The notes beneath the pieces were generated by a model, which made no database searches, had not been told where the DNA came from, and was given only the letters and a program-made list of their open reading frames with translations. Positions 28,569 to 37,168 of a stretch of 48,783 bases of DNA are shown here, one piece after another. The number at the start of each line of letters is the position of its first letter. Within the stretch, counting starts at the first letter, position 1. The position numbers and the translations under genes were made by a program. The DNA comes from Burkholderia sp. Ax-1724 (GTDB lineage: Bacteria > Pseudomonadota > Gammaproteobacteria > Burkholderiales > Burkholderiaceae), in NCBI RefSeq assembly GCF_011752995.1, contig NZ_VWWL01000038.1, forward strand, positions 1-48,783, read 5' to 3'.

Positions 28569-28774
28569 GGTCGGACTTCCTCTCTGTTGCGAATCAGGTT
28601 TCGGGCGATGGGGTGCCGGGCGACAAGGTATCGAACCGCGGCGAACCGGGGTTCGAACCCGCGTCCGGGTCCCGCGGGCGGGCCGAGGCTCACATCAAAG
28701 TGCGAGCGAGGCCGCGCCGGATCGTTCGCGCAAATGGGGACGCCCCGGCGCGGTTTCAAGGGGGGCCGGACAGT

Positions 28775-30229
28775 TCAGGCCGGGCGGCGCGCGACGCCGT
28801 CGAGATAGCGGCTCAGAAACGCCGGCAATTCCGGATCGCCGCAATTGGCGATATTGAAGCGCATCCACGTGCTCGGCGACTGCTGCGGCGAAAACAGCCC
28901 GCCCGGCGTCAGCAGGAAGCCGGCCTCGTGCCCGGCCGCGGCGAGCGCGCCCGCGTCGACGCCGGTGTCGGCCCACAGGAACATGCCGGCCGTCGGCGTC
29001 AGAAACAGTTTCAGGCCGGTCTTTTCGAGTACCCGCACGGCTTTGTCGCGCACGCCGTCGAGCCGCGCGCGCACGCGCTCGACGTGCCGCCGGTAGTGGC
29101 CTTCGGTCAGAATCTTGTAGATCACGCGCTCGTTGAGTTCGGGGCTTGTCATGCCGACCAGCATCTTCTGGTTGCTGACCACCCGCGCGACGTCCGGCCC
29201 GCACGCGATAAAGCCGACGCGCAGATTCGGTGCGAGCGTCTTCGAAAAGCTGCCGAGGTAGATCACGCGCTTCAGCTGATCGAGGCTCGCGAGCCGCGTG
29301 CCCGGGTAGCCGGGCGGGCACAGGTCGCCGTAGATGTCGTCCTCGACGACGATGAAGTCGTACGCCTCGGCGAGGCGCAGGATGCGGAACGCCTGGGCGG
29401 CGGAGAGCGACGTGCCGGTCGGGTTCTGCAGCACCGAGTTGATGACGAGCATTTTCGGCCGCCATTCCTGCACGAGCGCTTCGAGCGCGTCGAGATCGGG
29501 GCCGTCCGGCGTGTACGGCATGCCGACGAGCCGCGCGCCCTGCGCGGCGAAACAGGCGAACATCTGGAACCACGCCGGATCGCCGACGATCACCGCATCG
29601 CCCGGCTTCACGTAAATGCGCGAAATCAGGTCGATCGCCTGCGTGACACCCGACACCATCACGATCTGCTCGGGCGACGCGCCGATCTCCAGTTCCTCGA
29701 GCCGCGTCTGCAATTGCTGGCGCAGCGGCAGAAAACCCTGCGCGGTGCCGATGCCGAGCATCTGCGCGCCGCTTTGCCGGCCAAGCGTGCGCAGCGCATT
29801 GGTAATCAGGTCGCCGTCGAGCCAGCGCGCCGGCAGGTAGCCGAGGCCGGGGCTGCGCTCGGGCCGCGCGCCGGTGTGGAGCATGTTGCGCAGCAGCCAG
29901 ACGACGTCGATATTCGCCGGCGCGGGTAAGGTTTCGGCGCGCGGGGGCAGTTCGCTGAACGTCGCGCTGCTCTGCCGCTCGCGCACGTAGAAGCCGGAGC
30001 CGCGCCGCGATTCCAGATAGCCTTGCGCGACCAGCCGCTCGTACGCCTCGACCACCGTGAAGCGCGACACGCCCTTGTCGAGCGCGAGCTTGCGGATCGA
30101 CGGCATGCGCATGCCGGGGCGGAACACGCGCTCCTCGATGCGGCGGCACGCCCACTGGACGAGCTGCTCGACCAGCGTCAGCGACGCCGTGTCGTGTGGG
30201 GCGGGAATCTGGGCAAGCGGGACGGACAT
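28775..30229 (-). CDS. MocR-type GntR/aminotransferase regulator
   Basis: The 484-residue protein fuses a GntR winged helix (VEQLVQWACRRIEERVFRPG, MPSIRKLALDKGVSRFTVVEAYERL, QGYLESRRGSGFYV) to a fold-type I aminotransferase domain. The PLP lysine is Lys330 in GSFSKTLAPNLRVGF, and NPTGTSLS and the Asp of VVEDDIYGDL are present. MocR regulators sense PLP or amino compounds and usually control a divergent gene; here that is a VOC protein. The ATG at 30229 is preferred to a TTG twelve bases earlier. Short repeats ahead of the gene could be its operator. Confidence 0.93.
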   Translation of the reverse strand: MSVPLAQIPAPHDTASLTLVEQLVQWACRRIEERVFRPGMRMPSIRKLALDKGVSRFTVVEAYERLVAQGYLESRRGSGFYVRERQSSATFSELPPRAETLPAPANIDVVWLLRNMLHTGARPERSPGLGYLPARWLDGDLITNALRTLGRQSGAQMLGIGTAQGFLPLRQQLQTRLEELEIGASPEQIVMVSGVTQAIDLISRIYVKPGDAVIVGDPAWFQMFACFAAQGARLVGMPYTPDGPDLDALEALVQEWRPKMLVINSVLQNPTGTSLSAAQAFRILRLAEAYDFIVVEDDIYGDLCPPGYPGTRLASLDQLKRVIYLGSFSKTLAPNLRVGFIACGPDVARVVSNQKMLVGMTSPELNERVIYKILTEGHYRRHVERVRARLDGVRDKAVRVLEKTGLKLFLTPTAGMFLWADTGVDAGALAAAGHEAGFLLTPGGLFSPQQSPSTWMRFNIANCGDPELPAFLSRYLDGVARRPA

Positions 30230-30241
30230 GACGGGCTCCAA

Positions 30242-30289
30242 CTGTACCGAATAGTATCGCGTCGATTGTACCGTTACTGTGCCGGTCGC
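30242..30289. promoter_or_regulatory. Repeats between mocR-like gene and divergent VOC gene
   Basis: CTGTACCG, TTGTACCG and CTGTGCCG occur in direct orientation within about 45 bases, just upstream of the MocR-type start. MocR proteins often bind direct repeats in such divergent regions; binding here is inferred. Confidence 0.4.
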
Positions 30290-30517
30290 GGCCGTTACAT
30301 TGAAGCGTCACGAAGCGTGATGGCGCGGCGCGCAGACCTCGCAAATACGTTGCAAGCGCGCCGCAGCGGACTGCCTACCACGCTCCGCCAGCCATCCGCA
30401 TGGCCCGCCGATCCGGCAAACGGTTATGCTTACGGCCCCGGCAGCGCCGCCTGTACACCTCGCGCGCTGCGGCCTCGTTGCCAGCCCCCCGTTTTCGCCG
30501 CTCCGCGTCGCTTAGCC

Positions 30518-31207
30518 ATGACAGCTCATTCGCTCAGTCTCGATCACCTCGTGATTTCCGCCCGCACCCTCGACGAGGGTGTCCAGTACGTCGCCGCGAG
30601 ACTCGGCGTCGCGCCGGCGGGCGGCGTCGCGCATCCGCTGATGCGCACGCACAACCGCCTGCTGAGCCTGTGGGGCGGCGTCTATCTGGAAGTGATTGCG
30701 CTCGATCCGCATGCGCCGGCGGAGGCCGGGAGCGGCACGCCGCGCCCGCGCTTCTTCGCGCTCGACGACCCGGCGACGCACGCGCGGCTCGAAAACGGGC
30801 CGTATCTGTCGCACTGGGTCGCGCGCGTCGAGCGGCCGAGGCATCTCGCGACCTGGCAAGCGCAGTATCCGCAGCGCATTGCGCCGGTCGTGCCGATGAC
30901 GCGCGGCGATTTCACATGGGGCCTGACCGTGCCCGACGACGGCGCGTTCCCGGCCTGGCAAGGTGCCGGCGACGGCGTGCTGCCCTCGCTGATCCAGTGG
31001 GAGACGACGCGGCAGCCGTCGCAGGTGCTGGCGCCGGCGAATCTCGCGTTGAAGACGCTGAGAGCCGTGCATCCGCAGGCCAAACTGATCGGCGAGCAAT
31101 TGCGCTGGCTCGGCGCCGCGCATCTGCTCGACGTGCAGCCTAGCGACGGCGCCGCGGCGCTCGTCGCCGAATTCGAAACACCCGAGGGCCCGCGGACCCT
31201 CGCATAA
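30518..31207 (+). CDS. Glyoxalase-like VOC protein
   Basis: The 229-residue protein starts MTAHSLSLDHLVISARTLDEG. The following GVQYVAARLGVAP, RLLSLWGGVYLEVIALDP and RPRFFALDDP match the Glyoxalase_3 (PF13468) type of VOC protein. Unlike small VOC proteins it carries both modules plus a C-terminal extension. Substrates are unknown for most members. It is divergent from the MocR-type regulator and may be its target. No strong ribosome site is seen at this ATG; longer in-frame starts add low-complexity sequence and were rejected. Confidence 0.82.
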   Translation: MTAHSLSLDHLVISARTLDEGVQYVAARLGVAPAGGVAHPLMRTHNRLLSLWGGVYLEVIALDPHAPAEAGSGTPRPRFFALDDPATHARLENGPYLSHWVARVERPRHLATWQAQYPQRIAPVVPMTRGDFTWGLTVPDDGAFPAWQGAGDGVLPSLIQWETTRQPSQVLAPANLALKTLRAVHPQAKLIGEQLRWLGAAHLLDVQPSDGAAALVAEFETPEGPRTLA

Positions 31208-31325
31208 AGCAGCGCGTGCGACCCTGCGGTTTCGTGCCCGGTGGCCTGCTCCAGCGGCGCTCCCCGCCGAGTCGCGCGATAATCGATAATTTGACCGGTT
31301 CCAGAAATACCAAGCAGAGGAGAGC

Positions 31326-32522
31326 ATGGACCAAAGCGACCTGAAAGCCCCGACGTGGCAATTGTCCGAACGCGCGCGCAAGCTCACGAGCTCCGCGATT
31401 CGGGAGATCCTGAAGGTAACGGAGCGGCCCGAGGTCATTTCGTTCGCAGGCGGCCTGCCCGCGCCGGCCACCTTCCCGGCCGAGCGCATGCGCGAAGCCG
31501 CCGACCGCATCCTGCGCGACACGCCCGCCGCCGCGCTGCAATACAGCGCGACCGAAGGCTATCTGCCGCTGCGCGAATGGATCGCGCAGCGCTATTCGAG
31601 CAACGGGGTGCAGATCCGAGCGTCGCAGGTGCTGATTACGACCGGCTCACAGCAGGCGCTCGATCTGCTCGGCAAGGTGCTGGTCTGCCCGGATAGCCCG
31701 GTGCTGGTCGAAACGCCGACCTACCTCGGCGCGCTGCAATCGTTCTCGATGTACGAGCCGCGCTACGTGCAGGTGCCGACCGACGAGCAAGGGCTGATCC
31801 CCGCAGGCCTGAAGCCGGAACTGACCCAGGGCGCGCGCCTGCTCTACGCGCAGCCGAACTTCCAGAATCCGACCGGCCGCCGCCTGCCGGTCGAGCGCCG
31901 CCGCGCGCTCGCCGAATTCGCCAAGACCGCGCCGTTCCCGGTGATCGAGGACGACCCCTACGGCGCGCTCGACTACGCGGGCGAACCGCTGCCGACGATG
32001 CTGTCGATGGCGCCCGATCACATCGTCTACCTCGGCTCGTTCTCGAAGGTGCTTGCACCGGGTCTGCGGGTCGGCTTCATCATTGCGCCCGAAGAGCTGA
32101 TCTTCAAGCTCGTGCAGGCCAAGCAGGCCACCGACCTGCACACGCCGAGCTTCACGCAGCGCATCGTCCACGAAGTCATCAAGGACGGCTTTCTCGACAC
32201 GCACGTGCCGACCATCCGCGAGCTGTATCGCAACCAGTGCGAGGCGATGCTCGCCGCGCTCGCGCGCTGCATGCCTGAGGGCGTGAGCTGGAACCGTCCG
32301 GAAGGCGGCATGTTCATCTGGGTCGATCTGCCCGCGCAGATCGACAGCATGAAGCTGCTCGAGGAAGCGGTCGCGCAGAACGTCGCGTTCGTGCCGGGCG
32401 GCCCGTTCTTTGCGAACGAGGCCCAGCACAATACGCTGCGCCTGTCGTTCGTCACGGTGCCGCCGGCTAAAATCGACGAAGGTGTCGCGCGTCTCGCCGC
32501 GCTCGTGCGCGCGAAGCTCTGA
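31326..32522 (+). CDS. PLP-dependent aminotransferase, 2-aminoadipate/aromatic type
   Basis: The 398-residue fold-type I aminotransferase lacks the GntR domain of its neighbour. It starts with WQLSERARKLTSSAIREILK and EVISFAGGLPAPATFP, the ARO8/LysN-like opening. The PLP lysine is Lys241 in GSFSKVLAPGLRVGF, NPTGRRLP and the Asp in VIEDDPYGAL are present, and the Arg in NTLRLSF binds the substrate carboxylate. Known relatives act on 2-aminoadipate, aromatic and branched amino acids; specificity cannot be read here. AGAGGAG lies close to the ATG. It is followed by a hairpin and the RidA-family gene. Confidence 0.93.
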   Translation: MDQSDLKAPTWQLSERARKLTSSAIREILKVTERPEVISFAGGLPAPATFPAERMREAADRILRDTPAAALQYSATEGYLPLREWIAQRYSSNGVQIRASQVLITTGSQQALDLLGKVLVCPDSPVLVETPTYLGALQSFSMYEPRYVQVPTDEQGLIPAGLKPELTQGARLLYAQPNFQNPTGRRLPVERRRALAEFAKTAPFPVIEDDPYGALDYAGEPLPTMLSMAPDHIVYLGSFSKVLAPGLRVGFIIAPEELIFKLVQAKQATDLHTPSFTQRIVHEVIKDGFLDTHVPTIRELYRNQCEAMLAALARCMPEGVSWNRPEGGMFIWVDLPAQIDSMKLLEEAVAQNVAFVPGGPFFANEAQHNTLRLSFVTVPPAKIDEGVARLAALVRAKL

Positions 32523-32541
32523 ACGCCCGCCCAGGCGGCAT

Positions 32542-32590
32542 CGGGGCGAAGCCGGCGCGCTGTACGCGCAAACTTCGCCCCGTCTTCATT
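32542..32590 (+). terminator. Hairpin after the aminotransferase gene
   Basis: CGGGGCGAAG (32542-32551) pairs with CTTCGCCCCG (32573-32582). The loop contains an inner GCGCG/CGCGC pair. The tail TCTTCATT is only partly T-rich, so termination may be partial. Confidence 0.6.
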
Positions 32591-32620
32591 AACGCAATCT
32601 CACTGAATCGAGGACTCAAC

Positions 32621-33085
32621 ATGGCTCAATCGAACGTGTACGACAAGCTCAAGGAACTGGGCATCGAACTGCCGTCGGCGGGCGCGCCGGCCGCCGCCTA
32701 TGTGATGAGCGCGCAAAGCGGCAACACGGTTTACCTGTCCGGCCACATCGCCAAAAAGGACGGCAAGGTGTGGGCCGGCAAGCTCGGTGCGACGCTCGAT
32801 ACCGAAGAAGGCAAGGCTGCGGCGCGCTCGATCGCGATCGATCTGCTCGCCACGCTGCATGCGCACGTCGGCGATCTGAACCGCGTCAAGCGCATCGTCA
32901 AGCTGATGAGCCTCGTCAATTCGACGCTCGAATTTACCGAGCAGCATCTGGTCACGAACGGCGCGTCCGAACTGATCGCCGACGTGTTCGGCGAGCGCGG
33001 CAAGCATGCGCGCTCGGCGTTCGGCGTCGCGCAGATTCCGCTCGGCGCATGCGTCGAGATCGAGATGATCGCCGAGGTCGAATAA
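32621..33085 (+). CDS. RidA family protein
   Basis: The 154-residue protein belongs to the longer YjgF/RidA-like group. Motifs are SGNTVYLSGHIAKKDGKVWAG, ARSIAIDLLATLHAHVGDLNRVKRIVKL and the ending HARSAFGVAQIPLGACVEIEMIAEVE, whose Arg corresponds to the deaminase arginine in RidA. RidA removes reactive enamines/imines made by PLP enzymes, so its place right after an aminotransferase is sensible. A GAGGA site lies eight bases before the ATG. Confidence 0.9.
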   Translation: MAQSNVYDKLKELGIELPSAGAPAAAYVMSAQSGNTVYLSGHIAKKDGKVWAGKLGATLDTEEGKAAARSIAIDLLATLHAHVGDLNRVKRIVKLMSLVNSTLEFTEQHLVTNGASELIADVFGERGKHARSAFGVAQIPLGACVEIEMIAEVE

Positions 33086-33216
33086 GGCATCGCGCATCGA
33101 CGGGTCGTGCGGATTCGCGCGGAGCGTGACATGGCACGGCGATACCGTCGGCATCGGCCCGCCGTCGCAAACAATTAACGAACCGTTCACGCGCAATTCA
33201 CCGCGCATGGCATTTG

Positions 33217-33254
33217 AAACGCGCCGCAGAGTGTGAGCCACCTGCGGCGCGTTT
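33217..33254. terminator. Hairpin between RidA-family gene and phzF-like gene
   Basis: AAACGCGCCGCAG (33217-33229) pairs perfectly with CTGCGGCGCGTTT (33242-33254). There is TTT at the end of the stem but no longer T-tract. Confidence 0.6.
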
Positions 33255-33333
33255 GGCTTATCGAGCGAACTGGATCGGCAGCGCGGACACGGATAGAATC
33301 CGCGAACGCCCTTCACGCCGGATGCGCCGAATC

Positions 33334-34239
33334 ATGCCGATGCCCGCTCACACCGTCCGTTTCAAACAGGTCGACGTCTTCACGTCGACGCCGTTCAAAG
33401 GAAACCCGCTGGCCGTCGTATTCGATGCCGACGCGCTCGATACGAAGCAGATGCAGGCCATCGCGCGCTGGACCAATCTGTCCGAAACCACCTTTCTCTC
33501 GACGCCCACCGATCCGGCCGCCGACTATCGCGTGCGCATCTTCACGCCGGGCGGCGAATTGCCGTTCGCGGGCCATCCGACGCTCGGCACCGCGCATGCG
33601 CTGCTCGAAAGCGGTTATCGGCCGAAGCAGGACGGCAAGCTGATCCAGCAGTGCGGCGTCGGGCTCATCGAACTCGAAGCCTTGCATGACGCCGACGGCA
33701 CACGCAACGCATGGGCCTTCGCTGCGCCGCCCGCGCGCGTCACGCCGCTGGCCGAACGCCATTACGAAACACTTGCGGCGGCTTTACGTAGCAATGCGAT
33801 CGATTTCAGCGCCACCCCGTGCGCGGTCGACAACGGTGCGCCGTGGCTCGTCGTGCGGGTCGATTCGGCGCGCAGCTGTCTCGCGCTCGAACCCGACGCG
33901 GCCGCGCTCGCCGACCTCGTGCACGCGGCCGACACGCATGGGCTCGCGGTCTACGGTCCGCACGACGCCGAGGGTCCCGCGACGTTCGAAGTCCGCTGCC
34001 TGATGGCGGGCCGCGCTTTCGGCGTCGGCGAAGACCCGGTGACGGGCAGCGCCAACGCCGCGCTCGCGGGTCTGCTGAACGCGCAGCAACGGCGGCCCGG
34101 CCCGCGCTACACGGTGCGTCAAGGCACCGTGCTCGGGCGCGCGGGCGAGGTGTCGGTTCTTTACGACGATGCGCGCGGCAAGATCTGGATCGGCGGGCCT
34201 TCGGTGACGATCGTCGACGGTACGTGCCGGCTGACGTGA
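33334..34239 (+). CDS. PhzF family isomerase/epimerase
   Basis: The 301-residue protein has the two-lobed diaminopimelate-epimerase-like fold of PhzF. Motifs are VDVFTSTPFKGNPLAVVFDA, the catalytic Glu in NLSETTFLS, FTPGGELPFAGHPTLGTAHAL and the second-lobe GVGEDPVTGSANAAL. PhzF itself isomerises a phenazine precursor, but most members lie outside phenazine clusters, as here, and their substrate is unknown. The start with MPMPAHTVRFKQVDVF was chosen because earlier codons are not conserved-looking. Single gene. Confidence 0.92.
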   Translation: MPMPAHTVRFKQVDVFTSTPFKGNPLAVVFDADALDTKQMQAIARWTNLSETTFLSTPTDPAADYRVRIFTPGGELPFAGHPTLGTAHALLESGYRPKQDGKLIQQCGVGLIELEALHDADGTRNAWAFAAPPARVTPLAERHYETLAAALRSNAIDFSATPCAVDNGAPWLVVRVDSARSCLALEPDAAALADLVHAADTHGLAVYGPHDAEGPATFEVRCLMAGRAFGVGEDPVTGSANAALAGLLNAQQRRPGPRYTVRQGTVLGRAGEVSVLYDDARGKIWIGGPSVTIVDGTCRLT

Positions 34240-34771
34240 ATGGCCCGATAAGCGGCCCGATGAGCGACGCCGCAAGCAACGCACGTTGCATAGCGACATC
34301 ACTCGGGCAAGGCGCAGGCACGCTCGGGCGGCATCACCTGACGCCCTATCTTGCCGCGCCGAACCACAAAAGGCCGCATCGTAAGGCATGGCAATTGCAA
34401 CCCATGCATATTGAATGACCGATGCGCGACCGGAAAACCCACGCAGGTCCATGCCGTTCGAGAAAACCTATTCGAGAAATCACGCATGTATTGCGGCATA
34501 AACATTGCCGGCATGCAGGGCCAATCCGGTTCAAGGCAAGTGCGCGCCGCGCCAGCGTATACCCCATGCCCTGACGCTTCCTTAATCCAACCTCATTCAG
34601 TAATATCGGAAGGAATTCGATGATCTGTGGACTGTCAGGCACGGCGCCACGCCCGCCCCTTCTGCGCAGCAGCTTTGGCACCCTCTCGGTCACCATGCAG
34701 CCATCCATGAAATCAGCGCAGTCGATGCCCGGGCATTCATGCCGAGCCCATACCCGGCAACGGGCCTCACG
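34240..34771. other. Intergenic region upstream of the GGDEF/EAL gene
   Basis: About 500 bases without a supported gene. Frames here are short or Cys/Arg-rich shadows. I see no strong hairpin, tRNA or repeat; it presumably contains the promoter of the next gene. Confidence 0.4.
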
Positions 34772-37135
34772 ATGAGTCAGTCCCGCTTCTCCGACCCGCG
34801 CGAAGCCAGGCCGCGCCGCGACCCGGCATTCACGCGCCGGCGGGCGTTGCTCGTCATTCCCGCGCTCGGCGTGCTGGTCCTGATCCTGCTTTGGACCGTG
34901 ATTTTCGCGCGGCTGTCGGTGGAAAAAGAAGCGACTTACCGCGAGGCCATGGCCTCTTCCGCGATTCTTTCCGCGGCACTCGAACAGCATACGATCAAGG
35001 CGATTCACCAGGTCGATCAGATCACGCGCTTCGTCAAATACGAGTTTGAAAAAACGCCGAATCATTTCGATCTCGCGAGCACCGTCGAAAAAGGCGTCGT
35101 GCAAAGCGAAACACTCGTCCAGGTCTCGCTGATCGACGAACACGGCAAGCTGATCGCCAATACGGCCGAACTCAACCCGAAGCACATCGATCTGTCCGAC
35201 CGCGAGCACTTCAAGGTCCACGAACACGAGAACGACGACCAGCTGTACATCAGCAAGCCGGTGCTCGGCCGCGTGTCGGGTCACTGGACCTTGCAGATGA
35301 CGCGCCGCCTCAATCATCCAGACGGCTCGTTCGCGGGCGTCGTCGTGGTCTCGGAAGACCCCGGCTATTTCACGTCCGACTTCTACAACAACGCCGCCAT
35401 CGGCCGCGAAGGCGTGATCGCGGTGATCTCGGACAACGGCACCGTGCTCGCGCGGCGCACCGGCCGCACCAACGATGCGAGCGGCACCTTCACCGCGAGC
35501 GGCACGTATCCGACTTCGGAACACGTGTCGGGCACCTACGTCGATTCGATCGACGGCGTCACGCGCATCGTCTCGTACCGGCATATCGACGGCTATCCGC
35601 TCGGCGTGCTGGTCGGTCTTTCGCAAGCCGAAGAATTCGCCGACTACAACCACACGCGCAACGTCTATCTGCTGATGGCGGGCTTCATCTCGCTCGCGAT
35701 GCTGAGCTTCTTCGCGGTCGCGACCGGACTGATCGGCAAGCTGCTCGGCCGCGAGCGCGAGATGACGCACCTCGTCGAATACGATCTGCTGACCGGCCTG
35801 CGCAACCGCTACGCGACGCTGCAGGCGCTGCGCCACGACGTCGCGCAGCCGTCCAATCTCGGGCGTCTCGCGATCCTCTTCATCGATCTCGACAACTTCA
35901 AGACCGTCAACGACACACTCGGCCACAATGCCGGCGACATCGTGCTGCAGATGACCGCCTCGCGCCTCGCCGCGGCGGTCGGCGAAGGCGGCGCGCTCTC
36001 GCGCATCGGCGGCGACGAGTTCGTCGTCGTGCTCAAGGGCGACGACGTCGAGAAGCGCGCGGTCGCGCTCGCCGAAGCGGCCGGCGAAGCGTTCTCGAAA
36101 CCGTTCGAGGTCCGCGGCAGCTCGTTCGTACTGCATGCGAGCATCGGCATCGCGCTGTACTCGGTCGCGAACGAAAACGAAATCGACCTGCTCAAGAAAG
36201 CCGACCTCGCGATGTACAGCGCGAAAGACGCCGGCAAGAACTGCTACCAGTTCTATTCGCCGCATCTGTCGCATCGCGCGGACCATCTGATGAAGTGGGA
36301 ACAGCAATTGCGCGTCGCGCTCAGCGAAGGCCAGCTGTTCCTCGCCTATCAGCCGAAGATCGATCTGACGCAGCGCTGCATTACCGGCTTCGAAGCGCTG
36401 GTGCGCTGGAATCATCCGCAGCACGGGCTGATTCCGGCCAACGAGTTCATTCCGGTTGCGGAATCGACCGGCCTCATCGTGCCGATCGGCGACTTCGTGA
36501 TCGAAACCGCCTGCCGGCAACTCGCGCAGTGGCAGCAACAGGGCTACGACACGCTGTCGCTCGCGGTGAACATTTCGGCCGTGCAGTTCTGGCGCGGCGA
36601 CCTGTACGAAACGATCTCGCACGCGATCGAGGAAACCGGCATCTCGGCGCGCCGCCTCGAACTCGAGATCACCGAGACGACGATGATGGAATATCCCGAA
36701 GTCGTCTCCGAAAAAATCTTCGCGCTCAAGCGTCTCGGCGTGCGCATCGCGCTCGACGATTTCGGCACCGGCTATTCGTCGCTCTCGTATCTGAACCGCT
36801 TCTCGGTCGATACGCTCAAGGTGGACCGCTCGTTCGTCCAGGCCATCCCGGGCGACCGCAGCGTCTGCGTGATGGTCACGGCGATCGTCAATCTCGCGCG
36901 CTCGCTCGGGCTCACGGTGGTGGTCGAGGGCACGGAAACCGAAGAGCAGATTGCATGGCTCGCGGCGCTCGGCCATATCGAGGCGCAGGGCTTCCTGTTC
37001 TCGCGGCCGGTGCCGGTGGAGGCGATCCCGGCACTGCTCGAACGCTTCGGCGTATGCGGCCTCGGCAACGCGGGCGACCGCCACGCCACGCGGGAAACCG
37101 ACAACACGAGCAGCGTGTCGAGCACCAACCCTTAA
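34772..37135 (+). CDS. Membrane GGDEF/EAL cyclic-di-GMP protein
   Basis: The 787-residue protein has an N-terminal membrane helix (LLVIPALGVLVLILLW), a periplasmic dCache/PDC-like sensor of about 260 residues, a second helix (LLMAGFISLAMLSFFA), then GGDEF and EAL domains. The diguanylate cyclase site is a true GGDEF (413-417 in RIGGDEFVVVL), but the RxxD inhibitory site is absent (GEGG instead). The phosphodiesterase domain keeps EAL (541-543), NISAVQF, ELEITETTMM, DDFGTGYSSL, LKVDRSF and VEGTETEEQ, so hydrolysis is plausible. It probably tunes cyclic-di-GMP to an external cue. An ATG at 34739 would add 11 residues. The chromate-type transporter follows after 33 bases. Confidence 0.93.
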   Translation: MSQSRFSDPREARPRRDPAFTRRRALLVIPALGVLVLILLWTVIFARLSVEKEATYREAMASSAILSAALEQHTIKAIHQVDQITRFVKYEFEKTPNHFDLASTVEKGVVQSETLVQVSLIDEHGKLIANTAELNPKHIDLSDREHFKVHEHENDDQLYISKPVLGRVSGHWTLQMTRRLNHPDGSFAGVVVVSEDPGYFTSDFYNNAAIGREGVIAVISDNGTVLARRTGRTNDASGTFTASGTYPTSEHVSGTYVDSIDGVTRIVSYRHIDGYPLGVLVGLSQAEEFADYNHTRNVYLLMAGFISLAMLSFFAVATGLIGKLLGREREMTHLVEYDLLTGLRNRYATLQALRHDVAQPSNLGRLAILFIDLDNFKTVNDTLGHNAGDIVLQMTASRLAAAVGEGGALSRIGGDEFVVVLKGDDVEKRAVALAEAAGEAFSKPFEVRGSSFVLHASIGIALYSVANENEIDLLKKADLAMYSAKDAGKNCYQFYSPHLSHRADHLMKWEQQLRVALSEGQLFLAYQPKIDLTQRCITGFEALVRWNHPQHGLIPANEFIPVAESTGLIVPIGDFVIETACRQLAQWQQQGYDTLSLAVNISAVQFWRGDLYETISHAIEETGISARRLELEITETTMMEYPEVVSEKIFALKRLGVRIALDDFGTGYSSLSYLNRFSVDTLKVDRSFVQAIPGDRSVCVMVTAIVNLARSLGLTVVVEGTETEEQIAWLAALGHIEAQGFLFSRPVPVEAIPALLERFGVCGLGNAGDRHATRETDNTSSVSSTNP

Positions 37136-37168
37136 GGACGGGGCCCGCGCACGGGCTCCCGTGGCGCC

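Noticed and set aside
28595..28640. Sigma-32 promoter for htpG
   Set aside because: CCCCAT is present, but no CTTGAAA-like box at the right distance, so not listed as a feature.
28640..28690. tRNA T-arm-like GGGTTCGAACCC before htpG
   Set aside because: Only a short self-complementary stretch; no acceptor, D or anticodon stems can be formed around it.
34346..37084. 912-codon frame opposite the GGDEF/EAL gene
   Set aside because: Complementary shadow of a well-supported gene; composition is Arg/Glu/Val-rich with no family match.
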